Source: Streptomyces longhuiensis | GTDB lineage: Bacteria > Actinomycetota > Actinomycetes > Streptomycetales > Streptomycetaceae | Length of the DNA: 64,000 nucleotides | Reading direction: 5' to 3' | NCBI RefSeq assembly: GCF_020616555.1 | Contig: NZ_CP085173.1 | Location: 7,518,001 to 7,582,000 of the forward strand | Shown here: positions 15,859-23,730 of the stretch, piece by piece | Position numbering within the stretch: position 1 is the first letter of the stretch | How the letters are laid out: each line of letters starts with the position of its first letter | Translations under genes and position numbers: made by a program | Notes under the pieces: model-generated | The model's input: the letters and a program-made list of their open reading frames with translations, nothing else | Databases searched by the model: none | Told to the model about the DNA's origin: nothing

Positions 15859-17903
15859 GCGGGGACCTCCAGAGGGTCGAGCTTGTTCGCTTGCCGGATC
15901 TCGTCGACGATACGTCCGATGATCTCCGTGATGCCGAAGTCCTTGGGGGTGAAGACGGCGGCCACGCCCGCGCGCTTCAGGTCCTCGGCATCGCCGTTGG
16001 GAATGATGCCGCCGACGATCACCGGGATCTCGGTGGCGCCCGCCTCGCGCAGCCGGTCGAGGACGTCGGGCACCAGCGCGGAGTGCGACCCGGAGAGGAT
16101 CGACAGGCCGACGCAGTGCACGTCCTCGGCGAGCGCGGCGGACACGATCTGTTCGGGTGTGAGCCTGATGCCCTGGTAGACCACCTCGAAGCCCGCGTCA
16201 CGGGCCCGGACGGCGATCTGCTCGGCGCCGTTCGAGTGCCCGTCGAGGCCCGGCTTGCCGACCAGCAGGCGCAGCTTGCCGCCGAGTTCGTCGCCGGTGC
16301 GGCGGACCTTCTCGCGGACGAGGGCGAGCGGCGTGCCCGCCTCGGCCGTGACGGCGACCGGCGCCGACGAGACGCCCGTGGGGGCGCGGAACTCGCCGAA
16401 CACCTCGCGCAGTGCGTGTGACCACTCGCCGGTGGTGACACCCGCTCGGGCGCATTCGAGCGTGGCTTCCATGAGGTTCTCGTTGCCGGCCGCGGCCTCC
16501 TTCAGACGCTCCACGGCCTGCTGGGTGGTCGGGTAGTGGAACGGGTCGCCCATGCCCTGCCGCTCGCTCGACTCCTGGCGCGTGGTGCGCCACTCGTCGA
16601 TGGCCCGCACGACCCGTGCCTCGACCTGGTGATCCACCGTCATGATCGCGGCGTCCAGGTCGGCGGTGAGCGGGTTCGGCTCGGTCGACTCGTGGATGTT
16701 CACGCCGACGATCTTCTCCTCGCCGCCCTCGATCCGCGCCCGCCGCTCGGCGTGCGAGGAGACGAGCTGCGACTTGAGGTAGCCGGACTCGACGGCGGCC
16801 ATCGCGCCGCCCATCTCCTGGATCCGCTCGATCTCGGCGAACGAGTCGGCGACGAGCTCGTCGACCTTCTTCTCGATGACGTGCGATCCCGCGAAGATGT
16901 CCTCGTACTCCAGCAGGTCGCTCTCGTGTGCGAGGACCTGCTGGATGCGCAGGGACCACTGCTGGTCCCAGGGGCGGGGCAGGCCGAGCGCCTCGTTCCA
17001 GGCGGGGAGCTGGACGGCGCGGGCGCGGGCGTCCTTGGACAGCGTCACGGCCAGCATCTCCAGGACGATGCGCTGGACGTTGTTCTCCGGCTGGGCCTCG
17101 GTCAGGCCCAGGGAGTTGACCTGGACGCCGTAGCGGAAGCGGCGTTGCTTCGCGTTCTCGATGCCGTATCGCTCGCGTGTGATCTGGTCCCAGATCCGCC
17201 CGAACGCCCGCATCTTGCACATCTCCTCGATGAAGCGGACACCCGCGTTCACGAAGAAGGAGATGCGGGCCACGACGTCCCCGAACTTCTCGGCGGGGAC
17301 CTGCCCTGAGTCGCGTACGGCATCGAGAACGGCGATGGCGGTGGACATCGCGTACGCGATCTCCTGGACCGGTGTGGCCCCCGCCTCCTGGAGGTGGTAG
17401 CTGCAGATGTTGATCGGGTTCCACTTCGGCATGTGCCGGACCGTGTACGCGATCATGTCCGTCGTCAGCCGCAGGGAGGGACCCGGCGGGAACACGTGCG
17501 TGCCCCGCGACAGGTACTCCTTGACGATGTCGTTCTGCGTCGTGCCCTGGAGCTGGGTGATGTCCGCGCCCTGCTCCTCGGCGACGACCTGGTAGAGCGC
17601 CAGGAGCCACATGGCGGTGGCGTTGATGGTCATCGAGGTGTTCATCTGCTCCAGGGGGATGTCCTGGAACAGCCGGCGCATGTCACCGAGGTGCGAGACC
17701 GGCACCCCGACCCGGCCGACCTCGCCGCGGGCGAGGATGTGGTCCGGGTCGTAGCCGGTCTGCGTCGGCAGGTCGAAGGCGACCGACAGACCCGTCTGGC
17801 CCTTGGCGAGATTGCGCCGGTACAGCTCGTTGGACGCCTCAGCCGTGGAGTGACCGGCGTACGTGCGCATCAGCCACGGCCGGTCCTTCTGGCGCTCAGT
17901 CAT
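15855..17903 (-). CDS. meaA: Ethylmalonyl-CoA mutase (B12-dependent acyl-CoA mutase)
   Basis: 682 residues holding both the substrate-binding TIM barrel (about 1-500) and the C-terminal cobalamin domain (about 535-675) in one chain. The B12 signature is present as DGHSNG near residue 562, SILSGSH near residue 610 and VIVGGIIP near residue 640. It isomerises (2R)-ethylmalonyl-CoA to methylsuccinyl-CoA with adenosylcobalamin. The assignment over methylmalonyl- or isobutyryl-CoA mutase rests on the single-chain form, the N-terminal RPWLMRTYAGHSTA and the position directly after ccr, 21 bases downstream. meaA is the historical name of this gene in methylotrophs and streptomycetes. Confidence 0.93.
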   Translation of the reverse strand: MTERQKDRPWLMRTYAGHSTAEASNELYRRNLAKGQTGLSVAFDLPTQTGYDPDHILARGEVGRVGVPVSHLGDMRRLFQDIPLEQMNTSMTINATAMWLLALYQVVAEEQGADITQLQGTTQNDIVKEYLSRGTHVFPPGPSLRLTTDMIAYTVRHMPKWNPINICSYHLQEAGATPVQEIAYAMSTAIAVLDAVRDSGQVPAEKFGDVVARISFFVNAGVRFIEEMCKMRAFGRIWDQITRERYGIENAKQRRFRYGVQVNSLGLTEAQPENNVQRIVLEMLAVTLSKDARARAVQLPAWNEALGLPRPWDQQWSLRIQQVLAHESDLLEYEDIFAGSHVIEKKVDELVADSFAEIERIQEMGGAMAAVESGYLKSQLVSSHAERRARIEGGEEKIVGVNIHESTEPNPLTADLDAAIMTVDHQVEARVVRAIDEWRTTRQESSERQGMGDPFHYPTTQQAVERLKEAAAGNENLMEATLECARAGVTTGEWSHALREVFGEFRAPTGVSSAPVAVTAEAGTPLALVREKVRRTGDELGGKLRLLVGKPGLDGHSNGAEQIAVRARDAGFEVVYQGIRLTPEQIVSAALAEDVHCVGLSILSGSHSALVPDVLDRLREAGATEIPVIVGGIIPNGDAEDLKRAGVAAVFTPKDFGITEIIGRIVDEIRQANKLDPLEVPA

Positions 17904-17924
17904 GTTCCGCTACTCCTCAGGGGT

Positions 17925-19262
17925 TCAGATGTTGCGGAAGCGGTTGATGGCGTCGATGTGCTGGGCGCGCAGTTCCTGGTCGCGGACGCCCAGGCCCTCC
18001 TTCGGGGCCAGCGCGAGGACGCCGACCTTGCCCTGGTGGAGGTTGCGGTGCACGTCGTAGGCGGCCTGGCCGGTGTCCTCGAGCGAGTACACCTTCGACA
18101 GTGTCGGGTGGATCTTGCCCTTGGCGACCAGGCGGTTCGCCTCCCACGCCTCGCGGTAGTTGGCGAAGTGCGAGCCCACGATCCTCTTGAGGGACATCCA
18201 CAGGTAGCGGTTGTCGTACTCGTGGTTGTAGCCGGAGGTCGAGGCGCAGGTGACGATCGTGCCGCCCTTGCGGGTGACGTACACGGAGGCGCCGAAGGTC
18301 TCGCGGCCCGGGTGCTCGAAGACGATGTCGACGTCCTCGCCGCCGGTCAGCTCGCGGATGCGCTTGCCGAAGCGCTTCCACTCCTTGGGGTCCTGCGTGT
18401 GTTCGTCCTTCCAGAACTTGTAGCCCTCGGCGTTGCGGTCGATGACCGCCTCGGCGCCCATGGCCTCGCAGATGGCGGCCTTCTCCGGGCTGGAGACGAC
18501 GCAGATCGGGTTGGCGCCACCGGCCAGCGCGAACTGCGTGGCGTATGAACCGAGTCCGCCGCTGGCGCCCCAGATCAGGACGTTGTCGCCCTGCTTCATG
18601 CCGGCGCCGTTGCGTGAGACGAGCTGGCGGTACGCGGTGGAGTTCACCAGGCCGGGGGCCGCGGCCTCTTCCCAGCTCAGGTGGTCCGGCTTCGGCATCA
18701 GCTGGTTGGACTTGACGAGCGCGATCTCGGCGAGGCCGCCGAAGTTCGTCTCGAAGCCCCAGATGCGCTGCTCGGGGTCGAGCATCGTGTCGTTGTGGCC
18801 GTCCGAGGACTCCAGCTCGACGGAGAGGCAGTGCGCGACGACCTCGTCGCCGGGGTTCCAGGCGTTGACGCCGGGACCGGTGCGCAGCACGACGCCCGCG
18901 AGGTCGGAACCGATGATGTGGTACGGCAGGTCGTGGCGCTTGGTGAGCTCCGACAGGCGTCCGTAGCGCTCCAGGAAGCTGAAGGTGGACACGGGTTCGA
19001 AGATCGAGGTCCAGACCGAGTTGTAGTTCACGGAGCTGGCCATGACGGCCACGAGCGCCTCGCCCGGGCCGAGTTCGGGGACCGGCACGTCGTCCAGGTG
19101 GATCGACTTGCGGGGGTCCTTGTCCCGGGTGTCGAGGCCGGCGAACATCTCCGCCTCGTCCTTGTGCACGGTGATGGCGCGGTACGACTCGGGGAGCGGC
19201 AGAGCGGCGAAGTCGGCGGAGGTCGACTCCGGCGACTGAATCGCGTCCAGGATTTCCTTCAC
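17925..19262 (-). CDS. ccrA: Crotonyl-CoA carboxylase/reductase
   Basis: 445-residue medium-chain reductase that adds CO2 to crotonyl-CoA with NADPH to give (2S)-ethylmalonyl-CoA, the entry step of the ethylmalonyl-CoA pathway and a source of ethylmalonyl extender units. Motifs: SSVNYNSVWTS near residue 78, FETNFGGLAEIA near residue 168, the NADPH-binding LIWGASGGLGSYATQ near residue 212 and VRDQELRAQ near the end. The frame is open to 19514, but GTG 19262 is chosen because GGAGG (complement of 19271-19275) lies 8 bases before it and the product then has the family length. It is the first gene of a five-gene minus-strand run. Confidence 0.96.
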   Translation of the reverse strand: MKEILDAIQSPESTSADFAALPLPESYRAITVHKDEAEMFAGLDTRDKDPRKSIHLDDVPVPELGPGEALVAVMASSVNYNSVWTSIFEPVSTFSFLERYGRLSELTKRHDLPYHIIGSDLAGVVLRTGPGVNAWNPGDEVVAHCLSVELESSDGHNDTMLDPEQRIWGFETNFGGLAEIALVKSNQLMPKPDHLSWEEAAAPGLVNSTAYRQLVSRNGAGMKQGDNVLIWGASGGLGSYATQFALAGGANPICVVSSPEKAAICEAMGAEAVIDRNAEGYKFWKDEHTQDPKEWKRFGKRIRELTGGEDVDIVFEHPGRETFGASVYVTRKGGTIVTCASTSGYNHEYDNRYLWMSLKRIVGSHFANYREAWEANRLVAKGKIHPTLSKVYSLEDTGQAAYDVHRNLHQGKVGVLALAPKEGLGVRDQELRAQHIDAINRFRNI

Positions 19263-19502
19263 GGTATTGCCTCCGGCGATGCGTCCCAGGGGGACGTTGA
19301 GGGGTACGTCGGGGTGGAGAGCTGCTGTGTGGGTGAAGAGGTGCCGTCGGTTCGGCGGGGGTGTTGCTACGGCAGCGCTTGGTCGGCGCGAGAAGTTTGC
19401 CTGTGACGCAGGCGTCCGGGCGCACTCGCCACGGTTTGGGGTGGCTTGTGGGGACAGCCGACGTACGGAAGTTCTCTGTACGCCGGCCGCCCGGACACAT
19501 TC

Positions 19503-19531
19503 AACGTATGGCACCGCGTGCCAGTCGGCAA
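19503..19531 (-). promoter_or_regulatory. Candidate ccrA promoter
   Basis: On the minus strand, TTGCCG (19531-19526) and TACGTT (19508-19503) are separated by exactly 17 bases. Transcription would start near 19496, leaving a leader of about 235 bases before the ccrA GTG. The spacer is almost filled by a palindrome, so repression by blocking polymerase is likely. Confidence 0.5.
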
Positions 19532-19545
19532 GACACTGGGTGCCA
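19509..19545. promoter_or_regulatory. Operator-like inverted repeats in and next to the ccrA promoter
   Basis: TGGCACCGCGTGCCA (19509-19523) is a perfect 6-bp inverted repeat around three bases and lies inside the -35/-10 spacer. A related imperfect copy, GACACTGGGTGCCA, occupies 19532-19545 just upstream of the -35. Two similar sites 23 bases apart suggest cooperative binding by a dimeric regulator; the TetR protein encoded upstream is one candidate. Confidence 0.5.
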
Positions 19546-19647
19546 CAAGTTTTTGAGCGATGATCGATCAGTGCAGGTCAGGGGTGGTGTGGCTCGATGG
19601 CACCGGAGGTCATCGGCGGCCCTGAGCTGCGTCTCAGAAGCCCTGGA

Positions 19648-19703
19648 GGGGGTCCATGGGGGCCTTTGGGGGCCTCCGGGTGGCCGGGGCTGCGCGGGGG
19701 TGG
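19648..19703 (+). other. Putative G-quadruplex array upstream of ccrA
   Basis: On the plus strand, G runs of 5, 5, 5 and 3 begin at 19648, 19658, 19668 and 19678, with five-base loops and an exact 10-base period. Further runs of 4, 5 and 3 G follow at 19686, 19696 and 19702. The first four runs satisfy the G3+N1-7 rule for an intramolecular quadruplex. The transcribed strand for ccrA would be the G-rich one if a message starts upstream. Confidence 0.55.
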
Positions 19704-20013
19704 GATGCGGCGAGAGGGCGGCTCGCGGGTCGCGCGTCTTGTGGCCGGGCGGCACCTCGGTCCTGGCGCTTGGCCGGCCGGCACCGGTGGAGCGCAGCCG
19801 CCGCCCTCCGCGGGCCGGGCGCGCCGATCGCGCCGGACGGCCTGCTGGGGGCGGCGGTGGTCGCCGAGCGGGCCCACGCCGGGGGTGTCCGGGGGTCCGC
19901 GCCGGGAGCGCAGGGGGAGGGCGGAGGGCCGGGGGAGCGCCGGGTGTGCGGTTCTCCGAGAGAGGCCTCAACAGCCCCTGTTCGCCGAGGAGTTGAGGAA
20001 ATCTCCGACGAGG

Positions 20014-20826
20014 CTAGCCGCGGTCCCGCAGCGCCTTCTCGATCGTCCCCATGATCTCGTCCAGCGGCGCGTCCGTACGCGCCACGGTGACCAGGACGTC
20101 GCCTCCGGTGCTCACCGAGGCGGCCGGGGTGCCGGCGGTGGTGGTGTCCCGGCCCGCGCCGATGCCCGTACCGAACGTCTTGCGGACGATCGCGAAGGCG
20201 TGGTCGAGCTGGTTCTCGACGTCGCCCTGGCCGCCGGCCCGCAGCCAGCGCCGCAGCACGTGGTTGTGGGCGGTGACGACGGCGGACGCGGCGACCTCGG
20301 CGAGCAGCGGGTCGTCATTGCCGTGCTGGTGGGCGTGCTCGTCGAAGTGGCCGAGGAGATAGCGGGTGAACAGCCGCTCGTAGCGGGCCACCGAGGCGAT
20401 CTCGCGCTCGCGCAGGGTGGGTACCTCGCGCGTGAGGCGGTAGCGCTCCACCGACACGGCGGGCGACGCCGCGTACATCTTCATGACTTCCTTGATGCCG
20501 CGGCACACCGTGTCGAGCGGATGCTCGTGCGCGGGCGCCGCGTTGAGGACCGCCTCCGCCCGGATCAGGGTGTCGTCGTGGTCCGGGAAGATCGCCTCTT
20601 CCTTGGAGCGGAAGTGGCGGAAGAAGGTCCGCCGTGCTACGCCCGCCGCGGCCGCGATCTCGTCGACCGTCGTGGCCTCGTAGCCCTTCGTCGCGAAGAG
20701 TTCCATCGCCGCGGCCGCCAGCTCCCGGCGCATCTTGAGCCGCTGGGCGGCGGCGCGGGACCCCGCGGCGCTCTCCGGAGCGTCGGGCGTGGGCGTCGTA
20801 CGGGAGGACTTGGCGGCCTTGGACAT
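20014..20826 (-). CDS. TetR-family transcriptional regulator
   Basis: 270 residues. The N-terminal helix-turn-helix is typical: RRELAAAAMELFATKGYEATTVDEIAAAAGVARRTFFRHFRSKEEA, about residues 35-80, quoted here only by its ends and key turn GVARRTFF. The C-terminal ligand domain has FTRYLLGHFDE and an alanine-rich core, followed by a Gly/Thr-rich stretch. I prefer the ATG at 20826 (MSKAAK); an in-frame ATG at 20844 has no better site. It lies between the dehydrogenase gene and ccrA on the same strand, so it is the obvious candidate to control one or both through an acyl-CoA ligand, though no binding site is proven. Confidence 0.88.
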   Translation of the reverse strand: MSKAAKSSRTTPTPDAPESAAGSRAAAQRLKMRRELAAAAMELFATKGYEATTVDEIAAAAGVARRTFFRHFRSKEEAIFPDHDDTLIRAEAVLNAAPAHEHPLDTVCRGIKEVMKMYAASPAVSVERYRLTREVPTLREREIASVARYERLFTRYLLGHFDEHAHQHGNDDPLLAEVAASAVVTAHNHVLRRWLRAGGQGDVENQLDHAFAIVRKTFGTGIGAGRDTTTAGTPAASVSTGGDVLVTVARTDAPLDEIMGTIEKALRDRG

Positions 20827-20874
20827 GCCATGAACGTACTGCATATGCGCGGTGGCGTGCGCCCGAGCGGGGTT

Positions 20875-20901
20875 CCCCCCGCCCGGGACCAGGGCGGGGG
20901 G
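20875..20901. terminator. GC-rich hairpin between the dehydrogenase and TetR genes
   Basis: A perfect 10-bp stem (20875-20884 with 20892-20901) has a 7-base loop. It lies between two genes on the minus strand and, with the neighbouring hairpin, probably ends the upstream transcript before the TetR gene. Confidence 0.6.
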
Positions 20902-20924
20902 TGTGAGGCCGGGCGGCCGCAGCA

Positions 20925-20949
20925 GCCCGCCCCAGTCCGTGGGGCGGGC
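20925..20949. terminator. Hairpin terminator after the duplicated dehydrogenase gene
   Basis: A perfect 10-bp stem (20925-20934 with 20940-20949) with loop GTCCG starts 23 bases after the stop at 20972 on the minus strand. A second hairpin follows 24 bases further on. Confidence 0.75.
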
Positions 20950-20971
20950 GGTGCCGTTGCCCGTGGGCCGG

Positions 20972-22777
20972 TCAGCGCCGGGCATATTCGCGGAAGCCGC
21001 GGCCGGTCTTGCGGCCGAGGCAGCCCGCGGCCACCAGGTGCTCGAGCAGTGGCGCGGGGGCCAGGCCCGGGTCGCGGAACTCGCGGTGCAGGACCTTCTC
21101 GATGGCCAGCGAGACATCGAGGCCGACCACGTCGAGGAGCTCGAAGGGACCCATCGGGTAGCCGCCGCCGAGCTTCATCGCGGCGTCGATGTCGTCGAGC
21201 GTCGCGTAGTGCTCCTCCACCATCTTGATCGCGTTGTTCAGGTACGGGAACAGCAGCGCGTTCACGATGAAGCCCGCGCGGTCACCGCAGTCCACCGGGT
21301 GCTTGCGGATCTTCGCGCACACCTCGCGAACGGTGGCGTGCACGTCGTCACCGGTCAGCACGGTCCGCACGACCTCGACGAGCTTCATCGCAGGGGCCGG
21401 GTTGAAGAAGTGCATGCCGATCACGTCCTGCGGGCGCGAGGTCGCGCGGGCGCAGGCCACGACGGGCAGCGACGAGGTCGTGGTGGCCAGGACCGCGCCC
21501 GGCTTGCACACCTTGTCGAACGTCCCGAAGAGCTGCTGCTTGATCTCCAGGTCCTCGGCGACCGCTTCCAGGGCCAGGTCGACGTCCGAGAAGGCGTCGT
21601 ACGAACCCGCCGGAGTGATCCGGTCCAGGGTCTGCGCCGCCGCCTCGGGGGTCATGCGGCCCTTGTCGACAGAGCGCGAAAGAGACTTGCCGATACGGGA
21701 CTTGGCCTTCTCGGCCTTCTCCTCGCTGCGCGCGGCGAGCACCACGTCGTAGCCCGCCTTCGCGAAGACCTCCGCGATGCCGGACGCCATGGTCCCGGAG
21801 CCCGCGACGCCGACCGAGCGGATCGTGCGCGCGCCGGCCACGGCCTCGCCGGCGAGCGGGGTGAGCGCGTCCCGCACCACCTCGGAGCTGCCCGGCTCCG
21901 TGTAGGTGTAGAAGCCGCGCCCCGACTTGCGGCCGGTCAGACCCGCCTCGCTGAGCTGCTTGAGGACGGGCGCCGGCGCGTGCAGGCGGTCGCGGGACTC
22001 GGCGTACATGGCGTCGAGGACCGTGCGCGCGGTGTCGATGCCGATGAGGTCGAGCAGCGCGAGGGGACCCATGGGCAGGCCGCAGCCCAGCTTCATGGCG
22101 GCGTCGATGTCCTCGCGGGAGGCGTACTTGGCCTCGTACATCGCGGCGGCCTGGTTCAGGTAGCCGAAGAGCAGGCCGTCGGCGACGAAGCCGGGCCGGT
22201 CGCCCACCGCGACGGGCTCCTTGCCCAGTTCGAGGGCGAGATCTGTGACCGCCGCGACGGCCGTGGGCGCGGTCAGCACCGACGAGACCACCTCGACGAG
22301 CTTCATCGCGGGCGCCGGGTTGAAGAAGTGCAGCCCGAGGACGCGCTCGGGGCGGGCCGAGTCGGCGGCGAGCCGCGTCACGGACAGGGCGTTCGTACCG
22401 GTCGCGAGGATCGTCTCGGGCCGCACGACGGTGTCGAGCTCCCGGAAGATCTGCTGCTTGATCTCGTACGACTCCGGAGCCACCTCGATGACGAGGTCGG
22501 CGTCGGCCGCGGCCTGGAGGTCCGTGAACGTGCGGAAGCGGGCGAGGACGTCCCGCCGCTCGTCCTCGGTGAGGCGCTCGCGGCGCACCGCACGCGCCGT
22601 CGAGGCCTCGAGCGCGGCGACGGCCTGCTTGGCCGCGGCCTCGCTGACGTCGATACCGATGACCTCACGCCCGGCGCGGGCGAGCACCTCGGCGATGCCG
22701 GTGCCCATCGTGCCGAGGCCGACGACCGCGACGGTCGGGAGGGTGGCCGGGGATGCGGGGGACAGAGGAGCGTCCAT
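20972..22777 (-). CDS. Duplicated 3-hydroxyacyl-CoA dehydrogenase (probable 3-hydroxybutyryl-CoA dehydrogenase)
   Basis: 601 residues made of two tandem copies of a complete 3-hydroxyacyl-CoA dehydrogenase (about 14-292 and 318-600), each with an NAD motif (GLGTMGTG near 20; GSGTMASG near 326) and HFFNPAPAMKLVEVV (150-164; 456-470). The second copy keeps all catalytic positions: Ser435, His456, Glu468 and Asn506. The first has Asn129 and Asp200 where Ser and Asn are expected, so it is probably not active. The enzyme would interconvert acetoacetyl-CoA and 3-hydroxybutyryl-CoA, one step before crotonyl-CoA used by Ccr. The start at 22777 has GGAG upstream; the frame stays open to 22840. Confidence 0.9.
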   Translation of the reverse strand: MDAPLSPASPATLPTVAVVGLGTMGTGIAEVLARAGREVIGIDVSEAAAKQAVAALEASTARAVRRERLTEDERRDVLARFRTFTDLQAAADADLVIEVAPESYEIKQQIFRELDTVVRPETILATGTNALSVTRLAADSARPERVLGLHFFNPAPAMKLVEVVSSVLTAPTAVAAVTDLALELGKEPVAVGDRPGFVADGLLFGYLNQAAAMYEAKYASREDIDAAMKLGCGLPMGPLALLDLIGIDTARTVLDAMYAESRDRLHAPAPVLKQLSEAGLTGRKSGRGFYTYTEPGSSEVVRDALTPLAGEAVAGARTIRSVGVAGSGTMASGIAEVFAKAGYDVVLAARSEEKAEKAKSRIGKSLSRSVDKGRMTPEAAAQTLDRITPAGSYDAFSDVDLALEAVAEDLEIKQQLFGTFDKVCKPGAVLATTTSSLPVVACARATSRPQDVIGMHFFNPAPAMKLVEVVRTVLTGDDVHATVREVCAKIRKHPVDCGDRAGFIVNALLFPYLNNAIKMVEEHYATLDDIDAAMKLGGGYPMGPFELLDVVGLDVSLAIEKVLHREFRDPGLAPAPLLEHLVAAGCLGRKTGRGFREYARR

Positions 22778-23130
22778 CTGGGACTCCAGGAGGGAGGAGT
22801 GACGACTGAGGGGCACACGCGGATACGCCGACGGGCGCACGGAGTGCGGGAATTCGAGCCCGGACGCGACGCACGCAGGCGTCCGGTGAATCGGTGAGAG
22901 GAAGATTCGGCGGGCCCTGTCCCGGGGCCGCGCCGTACTGCGGTACCTGAGGCACCGAACCGACTGACACTCTCGGCGGCTGCGTCACCAGGCCGCCAGG
23001 AGTGGGGTGCGGGGAGTGTGCCCCGCTCAATTGAGGTTAACCGGCGAGTAACGAGCGCGCCAGTCCTCGGCGTTCATCAGTCTCTGTGATCTACGTCGCC
23101 GGGGCCCCGGGCCTGTCTACGCTGGACCGC
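22778..23130. promoter_or_regulatory. Divergent intergenic region with two palindromes
   Basis: No gene is seen in these 353 bases between the dehydrogenase (minus) and the HEAT protein (plus). At 23026-23035 CTCAATTGAG is a perfect 10-bp palindrome, and GGTTAACC at 23035-23042 is a perfect 8-bp palindrome joined to it. These AT-containing sites stand out from the surrounding GC-rich DNA and may be regulator sites for the dehydrogenase gene, though they are about 250 bases from its start. Confidence 0.4.
23118..23123 (+). promoter_or_regulatory. -10 hexamer of a probable leaderless promoter for the HEAT-repeat gene
   Basis: TACGCT lies 7 bases before the ATG at 23131, and the bases between (GGACCGC) do not form a ribosome binding site. 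Confidence 0.45.
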
Positions 23131-23730
23131 ATGGACGAAGAGTTGCGATCGGTCACGGAGCGCTTACGGGCCGAGTCGGGGGCCTCCCCTCTCCTCGACC
23201 GCCTCGCGGCGACCGGCGACGTGGACGAGCTCGCGGCCGTGCTGACCGAGCCCGGTCGGCAGCTGTGGGCGCGGGAGCTGGCGGCGTACCGCCTGGGAGT
23301 GGCCGGGGACCGCCGGGCTTTCGAGGCGCTCGTCCTGCTCCTCAACCACCGCGACCCGGCACGCTGTGCCACCGCCGCGCACGCTCTGGCCGCGCTCGGC
23401 GACCCGCGCACCGCACGCGCGGCCGCGGCGCTCGCCACGAACGAGCTGCGGGTCGCGTACGCGCTGCACCCGGTGCGGCTCCTGGCCGCGCTGCGCGCGC
23501 CCGAGTCCGCGCCGGCGCTGATCACCACCCTGGAGCGGCGCCTCGGCCCCCGCGATCCCTACCGCGCGGTCGCGCTCGCGTGCGTGGAGGGGCTCGGCGG
23601 CCTCGGGGACGCCCGCGCCCGGCCGGTCCTGACCGAGGCCCTCGCCCACCCGGCGCTCGCGGAGGCCGCGGTGCGCGCGCTCGCGCGACTGCCCGAGCAG
23701 CGTGAGAGCCCGAGCGGCGTCAGAGACTGA
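23131..23730 (+). CDS. HEAT-repeat protein, function unknown
   Basis: 199 residues rich in Ala, Leu and Arg, arranged as helical pairs of about 30-35 residues: examples are DRRAFEALVLLLNHRDPARCATAAHALAAL and DARARPVLTEALAHPALAEAAVRALARL (quoted only in part by their ends). This is the HEAT/PBS-lyase-like repeat pattern, usually a protein-binding scaffold. There is no signal peptide and no catalytic motif. I start at ATG 23131, next to a likely leaderless promoter, and not at the upstream ATA/GTG-like codons. Its 3' end overlaps the convergent GNAT gene by 11 bases. Confidence 0.75.
   Translation: MDEELRSVTERLRAESGASPLLDRLAATGDVDELAAVLTEPGRQLWARELAAYRLGVAGDRRAFEALVLLLNHRDPARCATAAHALAALGDPRTARAAAALATNELRVAYALHPVRLLAALRAPESAPALITTLERRLGPRDPYRAVALACVEGLGGLGDARARPVLTEALAHPALAEAAVRALARLPEQRESPSGVRD

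Larger units (their letters stand above)
19263..20013. other. Long non-coding control region upstream of ccrA
   Basis: About 750 bases between the TetR gene stop and the ccrA start, both genes on the minus strand. Frames that stay open here are Pro/Arg/Gly-rich and look like composition artefacts. The region holds a candidate promoter, two related inverted repeats, a TGATCGATCA palindrome near 19560-19569, a G-run array and a weak hairpin (7-bp stem 19966-19972 with 19992-19998, 19-base loop) after the TetR gene. Confidence 0.6.

Noticed and set aside
19501..19971. Pro/Arg-rich minus-strand frame in the ccrA upstream region
   Set aside because: Composition artefact of the G-run array, with no start site, no motif and no second supporting feature.
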